DNA from: Fidelibacterota bacterium
Lineage (GTDB): Bacteria; Pseudomonadota; Alphaproteobacteria; Rhodospirillales; Rhodospirillaceae
Assembly (NCBI GenBank): GCA_947476065.1
Contig: CANJPG010000031.1
Coordinates: forward strand, 1 to 34,362
Length of the DNA stretch: 34,362 nucleotides
Direction: 5' to 3'
In this document: piece by piece, positions 1 to 8,292 of the stretch
Layout of the letters: every line of letters starts with the position of its first letter
How positions within the stretch are numbered: position 1 is the stretch's first letter
Made by a program: the position numbers and the translations under genes
Notes under the pieces: model-generated
The model's database searches: none
Told to the model about the DNA's origin: nothing
Seen by the model: the letters and a program-made list of their open reading frames with translations, nothing else

Positions 1-172
1 GCTGGCCTGTCACGGCGCGGTGCGCGCCGGACGCCGGCTGAATGGCGCGGAAATGAACGCGATCTTGCGGCAAATGGAGGTGACGCCCCATGCCGGCCAA
101 TGCAATCATGGCCGCCCGACCTATGTCGAGCTGAAGCTGAAGGATATCGAACGCCTGTTCGGCCGGAGATAG
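1..172 (+). CDS. mutL: DNA mismatch repair protein MutL, C-terminal end (partial)
   Basis: Only the last 56 codons are in the window; the reading frame starts at base 2 and ends in TAG. The translation carries the motifs of the MutL C-terminal domain: an ACH-type motif near the edge, then QCNHGRPT, and a terminal LFGRR. The C(P/N)HGRP and FxR motifs are those of nicking-endonuclease-type MutL proteins, used in bacteria that lack MutH, where they help form the metal site. MutL couples MutS mismatch recognition to strand incision and dimerises through this domain. The next gene starts 9 bp downstream on the same strand, so the two may be co-transcribed. The N-terminal ATPase is outside the window, so integrity of the whole gene cannot be judged. 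Confidence 0.9.
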   Translation, partial: LACHGAVRAGRRLNGAEMNAILRQMEVTPHAGQCNHGRPTYVELKLKDIERLFGRR

Positions 173-181
173 GGTACGCGT

Positions 182-1090
182 ATGATCGGCGAGTTTCTCC
201 GTTATCTGACGACCTTCGCGCCCGAGCGCACGCGCAAGTTCGGCTATTTGAAGCGTCTGATCGCGCTCGAGTTCCGCGCCAAAAGATGTGCGACCGCCTG
301 GGCGGCCCATCAGCGCGCCACCCGCAACTTCATCGTCAAGGCCTCCGACCTCTGCGAACACCAGCGCATCGCCGTGGTGCTGGGCTCGGGGCTACTGCTT
401 GAGGTGCCCTTGAAGGCGCTGGCCGAGAAGTTCGACCGCGTCTATCTGGTCGATATCTTCCACATGCCCCAGGTGCGCCGCGAGGCCAAGAAGCACTTCA
501 ACGTCAAACTGCTCACCGCCGACATCACCGGTGTCTTCCAGCAGATGAAGGACAATCGCCCGCCCGGCCCGCACACGCCGGCGGGTGCCCCGCGCATTCC
601 GCATCTGAAAGAGGCCGACCTCATCGTCTCGTGCAATTGCCTGACCCAACTGGCGGGTCCGTTCGTCGAGCATTTCGAGAAGACACGCGGCTTCTCGGAT
701 TTGGATTCCGACAAGCTCGCCTACCAGATTATGGAGCAGCACTGCAAAGCCATCGCCACGGAAGCCACCGGCATCGGCGTGATCATCACCGACACCGAGC
801 GTTTTGTGATGCAGGACGACAAGATCGTCTCGCGCAGCGATTTGTTGAAGGCGCTCAAATTGCCTTTGACGCCGACCATTGTTCACAACGAGGAATGGGA
901 TTGGTTCTTCGCGCCGCATCCGGAAGAGCATCCCAGCCACGACTATATCCACACCGTGCAGGGCAAAGTCTATCAGCGCAACTTCGCCGAAGAAGAAGCC
1001 AAGCCTGAAGACGGACTGGCCATCGACGTGGCCCCGCCGCCGTCGCTTGAGGATCCGGTGGACCTCGGCGCCGTGGTGCCGGAGCGTTAG
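182..1090 (+). CDS. Uncharacterised Rossmann-like (possibly SAM-binding) protein
   Basis: A 302-residue protein of unknown function. Seen in the sequence: a basic, helical N-terminus (about 1-55), then a nucleotide-binding-like stretch VVLGSGLLLEVPL (residues about 65-77) followed by VYLVDIF (88-93), which resembles motif I and the acidic end of strand beta2 in class I methyltransferases. A strand-like ADLIVSCNCL lies at about 145-154. The C-terminal 40 residues are acidic and proline-rich, probably disordered. No signal peptide or membrane segment is visible. It follows mutL by 9 bp and converges on rsmD, with the stop codons overlapping (TTAG, 1087-1090). The methyltransferase-like fold is an inference; no catalytic motif identifies a substrate. 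Confidence 0.7.
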   Translation: MIGEFLRYLTTFAPERTRKFGYLKRLIALEFRAKRCATAWAAHQRATRNFIVKASDLCEHQRIAVVLGSGLLLEVPLKALAEKFDRVYLVDIFHMPQVRREAKKHFNVKLLTADITGVFQQMKDNRPPGPHTPAGAPRIPHLKEADLIVSCNCLTQLAGPFVEHFEKTRGFSDLDSDKLAYQIMEQHCKAIATEATGIGVIITDTERFVMQDDKIVSRSDLLKALKLPLTPTIVHNEEWDWFFAPHPEEHPSHDYIHTVQGKVYQRNFAEEEAKPEDGLAIDVAPPPSLEDPVDLGAVVPER

Positions 1091-1716
1091 CTGTTCAGGC
1101 GTAAAATGCTGACGGCGACGCGGCCATAAGGCCGCCGGTCGACCAGCGTGTACCCGTGCGCCTCAGGCGCGGCTTCGCTCGCGTCGGTTTCGACCGTCAC
1201 CAGGGCGCTAGGCTTCAGCCAGCCTTGCAGCAGCAAGCCATTAAGCGCCGGCGTTACCAGGCCTTCGCCGTAAGGTGGGTCGAGGAAAGCCACATCGCAT
1301 TGCACGGCGGCCCGGGGTGGATGGGCCCCGTCGGCGTTCATGATCACGGCGCGGTCGTCGCAGTCCAGCTTGGCGACATTGCGTTTGATCAGCGCGATGA
1401 CTTCGGGATTGCGGTCGAGAAAGACCGCCTGGGCCGCGCCCCGCGACAGGGCTTCCAAGCCGAGCGCGCCGGTGCCGGCGAAGACGTCGAGCACGCGGGC
1501 GCCGGGCAGGCGAAAATCTTCGAAGGCATGGGCCAAGCGGTTGAACAAAGCTTCGCGCACGCGGTCGGAGGTCGGGCGCACGATGTCGCCGGGCGGGGTT
1601 TCAATGCTGCGGCCGCGCCAGGCGCCGGCGATGATGCGCAGGGTGCCCGGTTTTCCGGCCTTAAGATTCGGCTTTGTCGGTGGCTTTTTCATCACGCTTT
1701 TTTGTCGCTGGGCCAT
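1087..1716 (-). CDS. rsmD: 16S rRNA (guanine(966)-N2)-methyltransferase RsmD
   Basis: A 209-residue protein matching RsmD, which methylates N2 of G966 in 16S rRNA during 30S assembly using SAM. Visible motifs: LRIIAGAWRGR near the N-terminus (about 26-36), the RPTSDRVREALFN block, SAM motif I as LDVFAGTGALGLEA, LDRNPE for the SAM ribose carboxylate, and the N-methyltransferase signature DPPY near residue 147. The first 25 residues are a Lys/Pro-rich tail unusual for the family. The upstream rluB ends inside this gene (56-bp overlap if the first ATG is used; an ATG at 1692 would shorten it), so the two are surely co-transcribed. The pairing rluB-rsmD is common in alphaproteobacteria. Confidence 0.93.
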   Translation of the reverse strand: MAQRQKSVMKKPPTKPNLKAGKPGTLRIIAGAWRGRSIETPPGDIVRPTSDRVREALFNRLAHAFEDFRLPGARVLDVFAGTGALGLEALSRGAAQAVFLDRNPEVIALIKRNVAKLDCDDRAVIMNADGAHPPRAAVQCDVAFLDPPYGEGLVTPALNGLLLQGWLKPSALVTVETDASEAAPEAHGYTLVDRRPYGRVAVSILRLNS

Positions 1717-2527
1717 CCTTGGCGCGTTTGCGTTTCAGACTGAAGCCGGTGGGGGTCGCGCCGCCCAACTGCTGGCGGGCGACGTGGGCCGGCACTTCTT
1801 CAAGGCCGCCCGGCTCGAGTTTACCGAGCTGGAAGGGGCCGTAGGACACGCGGATCAGGCGGTTCACCGTTAGCCCCAGGAACTCCATCACCTTACGCAC
1901 TTCGCGGTTTTTGCCTTCACTCAGCGCGACCGTGACCCAGGTGTTGCTTTTGCTGCCGCCCTTATTTTTTTCCTGACCGTCGGCCATGGTGCTGTCGATG
2001 GCGGCGTCGATGGGGCCATAGCGCACGCCCTCCACGGTCACACCGCGCTTGAGGCGCGCCAGCGTGGAATTTTCGACGCGGCCGTGCACACGCACACGGT
2101 ATCTGCGCACCCAGCCGCGCGAGGGATGTTCAAGTTCACGCGCGAGGCCGCCGTCGTTGGTGAGCAGCAGCAGCCCTTCCGACGTCAGGTCGAGACGGCC
2201 GATGCTGACCACGCGCGGCAGGTGGGACGGCAGCACCTCGAAGACCGTGGTGCGGCCTTTTTCGTCCTTGTGGGTGGTCACGAGCCCCTTGGGTTTGTGG
2301 AACCGCCACAGGCGCGCGCGGTCGGGGGTGGGCAGCGCTTGGCCGTCGACCCGCACGTCGTCGCCGGGTTTCACGGTGACGGCGGGGCTCTCCAGCACTT
2401 TGCCGTTGATGGCGACACGGCCGAGCAAAATCCATTTCTCGGCGTCACGTCGCGAACAAAGCCCTGCGCGCGCCATGACCTTGGCGATGCGGTCGCCGGC
2501 CTCGGCGCTCTTTTTTTCTGGGCTCAT
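1661..2527 (-). CDS. rluB: 23S rRNA pseudouridine synthase RluB-like
   Basis: Family RsuA/RluB pseudouridine synthase, which isomerises a specific uridine in 23S (RluB, U2605) or 16S rRNA. From the ATG at 2527 the protein is 288 residues: an S4 RNA-binding domain at about 13-60 (IAKVMARAGLCSRRDAEKW), then the catalytic domain with GRLDLTSEGLLLLTNDG, in which the Asp of GRLD is the nucleophile, and the KNREVRKV block near the end. The Lys/Asp/Glu-rich C-terminal tail (KRKRAKDG onward) is low-complexity. I chose 2527 rather than the longer frame to 2611 because ATG overlaps the TGA of the preceding amidotransferase as ATGA (2524-2527), a translational-coupling arrangement, and the extra N-terminus does not look like a protein of this family. 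RluB rather than RsuA or RluE is inferred from operon context. Confidence 0.87.
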   Translation of the reverse strand: MSPEKKSAEAGDRIAKVMARAGLCSRRDAEKWILLGRVAINGKVLESPAVTVKPGDDVRVDGQALPTPDRARLWRFHKPKGLVTTHKDEKGRTTVFEVLPSHLPRVVSIGRLDLTSEGLLLLTNDGGLARELEHPSRGWVRRYRVRVHGRVENSTLARLKRGVTVEGVRYGPIDAAIDSTMADGQEKNKGGSKSNTWVTVALSEGKNREVRKVMEFLGLTVNRLIRVSYGPFQLGKLEPGGLEEVPAHVARQQLGGATPTGFSLKRKRAKDGPATKKRDEKATDKAES

Positions 2528-3270
2528 ACGCTGGCGCGCTTTTTGGCGGCGGCGATGAAGGCTTCGAACAGTTTGACGTCGGCGGGGCTGATGTGGAATT
2601 CCGGATGCCACTGCACGCCGATGCAGAAATCGCGCGCGGGGTCCTCGATCCCTTCGATGACCCCATCGGGCGCCACCGCATCGATGACAATGTTCGCCGG
2701 CACACTTTTGACGGCCTGATGATGTGCGCTGTTGACCGGCGCGGACTCTACACCGGTGATTTTGTGCAGCTTGGAGCCCGGCGTGATGGTGATGTCGTGG
2801 CCGGCCTGGTGGCGCGGGTTGGGCTGCTCGTGGGGCAGCGGGTCGTTGATCTCGTCGGGGATGTGCTGGATCAGCGTGCCGCCCAAGGCCACCGCCAACA
2901 ACTGCTGGCCGCCGCAGATGCCCAGGATCGGCTTGTCGACCTTCAGCATGGCGCGGGTGATGCCCAGCTCGAAATCGGTGCGGCCTTCCTTGAGGATGAC
3001 CGTTTCGTGGCGCGTGGTGTCGCCGAACAGCGCCGGATCGACGTCGAAGGCTCCGCCCGACACCAAGAGGCCGTCGAGCAAGCCCGCGTATTCGGCGATC
3101 AGGGACACTTCGTGGGGCAGCATCAAGGGCACGCCGCCGGCTTCACGCACGGCGCCGCAATAGTTGGCACGCACGGCGTACCAGGGATATTTGGAATAAT
3201 CGCTGCGGGCGCCGTCCTTGGGCTCCTCGCTGTCGGCGGTTATGCCGATGAGGGGGGCTGAGCTACTCAT
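2524..3270 (-). CDS. Class I glutamine amidotransferase-like hydrolase (peptidase C26, PuuD-like)
   Basis: A 248-residue protein of the gamma-glutamyl-gamma-aminobutyrate hydrolase family. The catalytic triad is readable: nucleophile Cys119 in GICGGQQ, and His222 and Glu224 in QWHPEFH. The N-terminus PLIGITAD is typical of the family. Members cleave gamma-glutamyl amide bonds, for example gamma-glutamyl-GABA in putrescine catabolism, but no puu genes are adjacent, so the substrate is open. A purine-rich Shine-Dalgarno (AGGAAGG) lies just upstream of the ATG. The gene runs into rluB with a 4-bp overlap and follows the transglycosylase gene by 78 bp. Its presence between tadA and rluB looks like an insertion into an otherwise common alphaproteobacterial gene group. 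Confidence 0.85.
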   Translation of the reverse strand: MSSSAPLIGITADSEEPKDGARSDYSKYPWYAVRANYCGAVREAGGVPLMLPHEVSLIAEYAGLLDGLLVSGGAFDVDPALFGDTTRHETVILKEGRTDFELGITRAMLKVDKPILGICGGQQLLAVALGGTLIQHIPDEINDPLPHEQPNPRHQAGHDITITPGSKLHKITGVESAPVNSAHHQAVKSVPANIVIDAVAPDGVIEGIEDPARDFCIGVQWHPEFHISPADVKLFEAFIAAAKKRASV

Positions 3271-3348
3271 TGGCTTCCTTCCTGGGATCGCCTTCCTAGG
3301 CAGGCGAAGTAGAGCGCTACCGGCTGGAAGTCAAGGAAGGGAGAGGTT

Positions 3349-4458
3349 TCAGCTCGGATCGTCGCGGCGGGGTGCCACAAAGGGGACCGCCGGTACGGCA
3401 TTCAGCATGTCGTAGGTGCGCTTGGCCTCGCCGGCGCGGCCCTTGGCGATGTTGCGTTCCAACATGTCCTGGTCGGCGGTGAGATTGCCGTTCTTGGTCA
3501 CGGCGCGGCTCATGGCGGCGGCCCAGTCGGAGCCCTGGAAGCCGTTGGAGGACAGCGTGGTCTCGTCGCTTTGCCCGCCCTCTTCCTCGCTGCCGTCGCT
3601 CATGGACATGGGCTTGGTGGCGATGAGTTTGGCCAGTTCCTCGAGCATGTAGTGGGACATCATCGCCTTGGTCGGATCAGTGGCTTTGGTTTCGGCTTTG
3701 ACCAGGGCGCCGCGCACGTCGTTGAACTGCGCCGGCAGCGGTGCCGCCGTGCGCTCGGGTGCGGCGATTTGCTCGCCGTTCTCGCCGGTCATGGCGGCGG
3801 CGACGTCGGCGTAGCGGTCCATTTGTCCCGCGAAGCGCTCGCGGACGAGTTTGACAACTTCCGCAGCCGAACGGGCGCGGCCTTCGGGCGTATAGAATAC
3901 CGATTGATTGGCCTTGGCGGCGGCGGGCAGGATCGACGCGGCGGAGGTCTTGGGTTCGCTGGACGCGGCGTTCAGCAGTTGGCCCGCGCCGGCGGCGCCC
4001 AAGAAGTGGGCGAGATAGAGGTCGGGCGCATCAACGCCGCGGCCCAGGGTCTCATGCAGGCTGGTCGCGTTGTCGCGGGCATATTCGGCGGCCATAAGCG
4101 CCGAGGCTTCGGCGTTGCCGCGCAGGGCCATCAGTTTCTTTTCGGCGGCGGGATCGGTGACGGCGGTCTTGCCGTCGCTGCCGGTGGAGATCTTCTGGGC
4201 GAGATCGCCGTAGCCGTAGAGCGATCCGTATTTCTTCATCATGTCGAGCCAGGTGCCGCGCGTGAACTGGAACAGGCCGGTGGCCGAGGAGGTGTCGGCC
4301 TGGGCGTCGGTCTTGAGGCTGCTTTCCTGAGCGGCCTTGGCCACCAGATATTGGAAGCTGACGCCGCTTTTGGCGCTGGCGTTCTGAAGGCCGGTAAGGG
4401 TCGCGCGGTCAACGCTTTGACCGGCCACGTTCACGAGATTGCTGACAGGATGAACCAT
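3349..4458 (-). CDS. Lytic transglycosylase-domain protein
   Basis: A 369-residue protein with a lysozyme-like transglycosylase (SLT) domain in its first half. The block AKAAQESSLKTDA (about 40-52), with catalytic Glu45, followed by SSATGLFQFTRGTW (57-70), is the SLT E-S and GLxQ motif pair; a further AAEYARDN and LYLAHFLGAAGA follow at about 123-157. Such enzymes cleave the MurNAc-GlcNAc bond of peptidoglycan. The second half (about 180-369) is Ala/Glu/Asp-rich without recognisable domain. No clear signal peptide is visible, so export would need a non-Sec route, as for flagellar or secretion-system-linked transglycosylases; that is inference. Divergent from tadA with a short shared upstream region. 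Confidence 0.82.
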   Translation of the reverse strand: MVHPVSNLVNVAGQSVDRATLTGLQNASAKSGVSFQYLVAKAAQESSLKTDAQADTSSATGLFQFTRGTWLDMMKKYGSLYGYGDLAQKISTGSDGKTAVTDPAAEKKLMALRGNAEASALMAAEYARDNATSLHETLGRGVDAPDLYLAHFLGAAGAGQLLNAASSEPKTSAASILPAAAKANQSVFYTPEGRARSAAEVVKLVRERFAGQMDRYADVAAAMTGENGEQIAAPERTAAPLPAQFNDVRGALVKAETKATDPTKAMMSHYMLEELAKLIATKPMSMSDGSEEEGGQSDETTLSSNGFQGSDWAAAMSRAVTKNGNLTADQDMLERNIAKGRAGEAKRTYDMLNAVPAVPFVAPRRDDPS

Positions 4459-4561
4459 CGGATAAACTTACGCCCCGGGGGTTACTGAATTCTTACCTGT
4501 CCTTAACCAATCTCGGTTGCATGGCTTGACGGCCTCCCGCGATCCGACGACTGTGCCGGCC

Positions 4562-5020
4562 ATGGCTGATTCCGTAACCGATTACATGGCCTTGGCGTTC
4601 CGGGAGGCCGAGGCGGCCGGCGCCCGCGGCGAGGTCCCGGTGGGGGGCGTCATCGTTGATTCGGCCTCCGGCGAAGTCCTCGCCGTCGCCGGCAACGAGA
4701 CCGAGGCCCGTTTTGACCCGACCGCCCATGCCGAAATGCTGGTGATTCGCGCTGCCGCCGCAAAGGTCGCCGCGCCGCGCCTGGCAGGCTGCGACCTTTA
4801 TGTCACGCTCGAGCCGTGCGCCATGTGCGCCTCCGCCATTTCGCTCGCCCGCCTGCGCCGGGTCATTTACGGCGCCTACGATCCCAAGGGCGGCGGTGTG
4901 GATCACGGCGCCCGGGTGTTCTCCCAGCCCACCTGCCACCATCGCCCCGAGGTGGTAGGTGGCGTCAATGCCAGCCGCGCCGAGACGCTGCTGAAAGATT
5001 TCTTCGCCGCCCGACGCTAG
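4562..5020 (+). CDS. tadA: tRNA adenosine(34) deaminase TadA
   Basis: From the ATG at 4562 a 152-residue protein, the usual TadA length. It deaminates the wobble adenosine of tRNA-Arg(ACG) to inosine. The zinc site is complete: His56 and the proton-shuttling Glu58 in TAHAEM, Cys86 and Cys89 in EPCAMC. EVPVGGVIV near the N-terminus is the conserved start of the deaminase fold. A longer frame starts at 4517, but its extra 15 residues are not family-like. No good Shine-Dalgarno is seen at either ATG. It is divergent from the transglycosylase gene and 44 bp upstream of a small secreted protein gene. Confidence 0.92.
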   Translation: MADSVTDYMALAFREAEAAGARGEVPVGGVIVDSASGEVLAVAGNETEARFDPTAHAEMLVIRAAAAKVAAPRLAGCDLYVTLEPCAMCASAISLARLRRVIYGAYDPKGGGVDHGARVFSQPTCHHRPEVVGGVNASRAETLLKDFFAARR

Positions 5021-5064
5021 AGTTTCAGCTTCCGGCAGAGGGTGGTTCCTTTTACGATGGCGGC

Positions 5065-5502
5065 ATGAACACCCTGCGTTTGCTTTTTCTGCTGGCCGCA
5101 GCTTTGCCGGTTGTCTCTACCCTCCGCGCGGCGGAGGAGCAGCCCATCGGCTACGGCGGCGCCAAGGTGCAGCTGGCGCCGATCATGGCGCCCTACGGCG
5201 ACGGCCGCACGGTGAGATATCAGGTGGTGACCGTGCGCATGGTGCTCGACGTCGGCCTCAACGAGCGCCCGGCCTGTTTCATGATCCCCGTCGTGCATGA
5301 AAAGATCCTGCTCTACTTGTACAAGAACATGCCCCAGCCGGCCGACCTGCAGGGCCAGCGCAAGGACGTGTTCACCAAGGCGTTGCTGGATGTGGCGACC
5401 GAGACCACCGACCGCGGATTTTATTCGGGCGTCGAATTGGTGGACGACACCTCGCCGCCGCTGGACCCCAAATCACAGACGCTGTCGACGCAGTGCAAGT
5501 AG
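5065..5502 (+). CDS. Small secreted protein, faintly FliL-like
   Basis: A 145-residue protein starting at ATG 5065 with a Sec signal peptide (MNTLRLLFLLAAALPVVSTLRA, residues 1-22, cleavage probably after LRA). The mature part has alternating strand-like segments (VRYQVVTVRMVLDVG, about 52-66) and a helix-rich region (VVHEKILLYLYKNMP, then KDVFTKALLDVATE), ending with a strand (GVELVDD). That order of strands followed by two helices recalls the periplasmic domain of FliL, but FliL proteins carry a membrane anchor rather than a cleaved signal, and no flagellar gene is nearby, so I leave the function unknown. The in-frame ORF extends to 4816, but that part lies within tadA and is not used. It converges on purD with 3 bp between stops. 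Confidence 0.7.
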   Translation: MNTLRLLFLLAAALPVVSTLRAAEEQPIGYGGAKVQLAPIMAPYGDGRTVRYQVVTVRMVLDVGLNERPACFMIPVVHEKILLYLYKNMPQPADLQGQRKDVFTKALLDVATETTDRGFYSGVELVDDTSPPLDPKSQTLSTQCK

Positions 5503-5505
5503 AGC

Positions 5506-6801
5506 TTAGGCTTTCTTTTCGCGGGCGACCGCGCGCCAGCCGATATCGCGGCGGCAGAAACCACCTGGCCATATGATCGCATCGACGCCCTGGTAAGCGC
5601 GCGCCTGGGCATCGCTGACTGTTTTACCCGTCGCGGTGACGGCCAGTACGCGACCGCCGTTGGCGACAATGACCGGTTTGCCGTCGCGCGCTTCGGCCTT
5701 GGTGCCGGCGTGGAAGACATTCACGTGTTCGATCTTGGCCGCATCGGCGAGGCCGCCGATGACCGTGCCCTTCTCGGGCGTGCCGGGATAGCCGTTGGCG
5801 GCCATGATGACGACGAGGGCGGTTTCGTCGTGCCAGCGCAGGTCAAAATTTTTCAGCTGGCCATCGACGGCCGCGACGAGCGCCGGCAGCAGGTCGGACT
5901 TCAGGCGCGTCATCAGCACTTCGCATTCGGGATCGCCGAAGCGCACATTGAATTCCAGCGTCTTGGGGCCATCCTTGGTGATCATGATGCCGGCGAACAG
6001 CACGCCTTTGAAGGGCGTGCCTTCGGCTTTAAGCCCGTTGACCGTCGGCGTGATGATATCTTTCATGATACGCGCGGCCATGGCGTCATCGACGGCGGGC
6101 GTCGGTGAGTAGGCGCCCATGCCGCCGGTGTTTGGGCCGGTGTCGCCGTCGCCGACGGCCTTGTGATCCTGGGCGGCGGCGAGCGGCAGCGCCGTAGAGC
6201 CATCGACCAGGGCAAAGAAGCTGGCTTCTTCGCCTTCGAGGAATTCCTCAACCACGACTTCGTTGCCGGCGGCGCCAAAGGCCTTGTCGGTCATGATGGT
6301 GTCGATGGCTGCGTGGCCCTCGGCAACGCTCTGGCAGATGATCACGCCCTTGCCGGCGGCTAGGCCGTCAGCTTTGACCACGATTGGCGCGCCCTTTTGG
6401 GCGATGAAGGCCTTGGCGGCGGCGGGATCGGTGAAGCGGCCGTAGGCGGCGGTGGGAATATTGTGGCGGGCGAAGAAGTCTTTCATGAAGGCCTTGGAGC
6501 CTTCGAGGCGTGCGGCCTTGGCGCTGGGACCGAAAGCCTTGATGCCGACAGCGGACAGCGCATCGACCAAGCCAGCCACCAGCGGGCCTTCCGGGCCGAC
6601 CACGACGAAGTCGATTTTTTCCTTCTGCGCCAGGGCGACGAGGCCTGCGATATCCTCGGCGCTGACGGGCAAACAGGTGGCCACCTCGGCGATGCCGGGG
6701 TTGCCGGGGGCGCAGAACAGCGCGTCGCACAGTGGCGAGGCGCTCAGGGCCCAGCACAAGGCATGTTCGCGTCCGCCGCCGCCTACAACCAATACCCGCA
6801 T
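5506..6801 (-). CDS. purD: Phosphoribosylamine-glycine ligase PurD
   Basis: A 431-residue GAR synthetase from the ATG at 6801. It joins 5-phosphoribosylamine and glycine with ATP in the second step of purine synthesis. The start [15 protein letters not shown] is the canonical PurD N-terminus, so the 13 extra codons upstream in the open frame were dropped. ATP-grasp features are present: [10 protein letters not shown] (about 75-84), [11 protein letters not shown], the [12 protein letters not shown] loop, and the metal-binding [11 protein letters not shown]. The C-terminal end contains an unusual Cys/Trp-containing tail ([12 protein letters not shown]). It is divergently paired with xseA with a 48-bp gap, an arrangement frequent in alphaproteobacteria. 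Confidence 0.95.
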   Translation of the reverse strand: MRVLVVGGGGREHALCWALSASPLCDALFCAPGNPGIAEVATCLPVSAEDIAGLVALAQKEKIDFVVVGPEGPLVAGLVDALSAVGIKAFGPSAKAARLEGSKAFMKDFFARHNIPTAAYGRFTDPAAAKAFIAQKGAPIVVKADGLAAGKGVIICQSVAEGHAAIDTIMTDKAFGAAGNEVVVEEFLEGEEASFFALVDGSTALPLAAAQDHKAVGDGDTGPNTGGMGAYSPTPAVDDAMAARIMKDIITPTVNGLKAEGTPFKGVLFAGIMITKDGPKTLEFNVRFGDPECEVLMTRLKSDLLPALVAAVDGQLKNFDLRWHDETALVVIMAANGYPGTPEKGTVIGGLADAAKIEHVNVFHAGTKAEARDGKPVIVANGGRVLAVTATGKTVSDAQARAYQGVDAIIWPGGFCRRDIGWRAVAREKKA

Positions 6802-6849
6802 TACGTCCCCACACTGTAAGGCTATCGCTGGCTGTGGCATAACAGAGCC

Positions 6850-8292
6850 ATGAGCGATTTGTCATCATACCTTGAGGAAGGCCCGCAAACGGCCTCCAAC
6901 GCCGCGGCTTTTACGGTCACCGAGCTGTCGGCGGCGCTGAAACGCACCGTGGAAGATTCGTTCGGCTACGTGAAGGTCCGGGGCGAGATTTCCCAGCCCA
7001 AGATCGCGGCCTCGGGCCATTGTTACCTGCGCCTGAAGGACGAAAACGCGGTCATCGACGGCATTATTTGGCGCGGCAGCATGAGCAAGATCGCGCTGCG
7101 CCCCGAAGAGGGCATGGAGGTCATTGCGACCGGACGGCTGACGACGTATCCGGGGCGCTCCAGCTACCAGATCATCATTGAGTCGATGGAGCTGGCGGGA
7201 CAGGGCGCGCTTCTGAAGATGCTCGAAGAGCGGCGCAAGAAACTGGCCGCCGAAGGTCTGTTCGACGAAACAAGCAAGAAGGCCCTGCCCTATCTGCCGG
7301 AAGTCATCGGCGTGGTGACCTCGCCGACGGGGTCCGTGATCCGCGACATCCTGCACCGTCTCGCCGACCGCTTCCCGCGCCGGGTCATCGTCTGGCCGGT
7401 GAAGGTGCAGGGCGAGGGTGCGGCCGCTGAAGTAGCCGCCGCCATTGCCGGGTTCAATGCGCTTGAAGTGGGCGGCGCGATTCCACGGCCCGATGTGATT
7501 ATCGTCGCGCGCGGGGGCGGCAGTCTGGAAGATTTGTGGGCCTTCAATGAAGAGATCGTCGTGCGCGCGGCCGCGGCGTCGCTTGTGCCGCTAATCGCCG
7601 CCGTGGGTCATGAAACCGACTGGACGCTGATCGACCATGCCGCCGACCGGCGGGCTCCAACGCCGACCGCCGCCGCCGAGATGGCGGTGCCGGTGCGGCT
7701 CGAGCTGGTCATGCATCTGGAGAAAACCTACAGCCGCATGATGCAGGCGGCAGCCCGCACGCTTGAAGAACGCCGCGTTCATCTCGAAGGTCTAGTGCGC
7801 GGGATTCCGCGCCTCGACATGATTGTCGCGCAAAAGACCCAGGATCTCGACGCGCTGGATCATCGCCTGGCCGAAGCACCTAAACGCTTGATCGCGTCCA
7901 AGGGCGAAAGCCTTGCCATGCTGACGGGCCGGCTGAATCTGGATCGGTTTGCGACGGACCTGCGGCGTCACTCCACCGACGTGGCGAACCTTGCCGACCG
8001 TGCCTTGCGCGCGCTGACGCGGGCCGGGAACGACGCGGCGACGCGCCTTGAACATATGCTGGCGCGCCTGGAGTCGGTGTCGCCCAAGCGCGTTTTGGAA
8101 CGCGGCTACGCCATGGTCTGGGACGAGGGCGGCGCGCCGGTCACGGCCGTCGCCGGGGCGCCCATGGGCGCCGGCCTCAAGATCGAGTTCGCCGACGGCA
8201 GCGTCGGTGTGCATGTGGACGGTGCCGCGCCCAAGCCCGCGCGTCCGGTAGCGAAGAAGACCGGCGGCGGCAGTCAGGGGACACTTCTATGA
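6850..8292 (+). CDS. xseA: Exodeoxyribonuclease VII large subunit
   Basis: A 480-residue protein of normal XseA length. With XseB it degrades single-stranded DNA from both ends, releasing acid-soluble oligonucleotides. Domains: N-terminal OB fold (about 20-115: [18 protein letters not shown]), then the catalytic region with [15 protein letters not shown] (about 155-169), [16 protein letters not shown] (about 221-236) and [19 protein letters not shown] (about 251-269), followed by a long helical coiled-coil segment that binds XseB. XseB is not in the window. The last four bases (ATGA, 8289-8292) overlap the start of the M23 peptidase gene, suggesting coupled translation. Confidence 0.95.
   Translation: MSDLSSYLEEGPQTASNAAAFTVTELSAALKRTVEDSFGYVKVRGEISQPKIAASGHCYLRLKDENAVIDGIIWRGSMSKIALRPEEGMEVIATGRLTTYPGRSSYQIIIESMELAGQGALLKMLEERRKKLAAEGLFDETSKKALPYLPEVIGVVTSPTGSVIRDILHRLADRFPRRVIVWPVKVQGEGAAAEVAAAIAGFNALEVGGAIPRPDVIIVARGGGSLEDLWAFNEEIVVRAAAASLVPLIAAVGHETDWTLIDHAADRRAPTPTAAAEMAVPVRLELVMHLEKTYSRMMQAAARTLEERRVHLEGLVRGIPRLDMIVAQKTQDLDALDHRLAEAPKRLIASKGESLAMLTGRLNLDRFATDLRRHSTDVANLADRALRALTRAGNDAATRLEHMLARLESVSPKRVLERGYAMVWDEGGAPVTAVAGAPMGAGLKIEFADGSVGVHVDGAAPKPARPVAKKTGGGSQGTLL

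Noticed and set aside
1661-2611. Longer rluB start at 2611
   Set aside because: The extra 28 residues are arginine-rich, lie inside the amidotransferase gene, and the ATGA overlap at 2524-2527 offers a better start.
4816-5064. N-terminal extension of the secreted protein into tadA
   Set aside because: It is out of frame with tadA, arginine-rich, and an internal ATG at 5065 begins a proper signal peptide.
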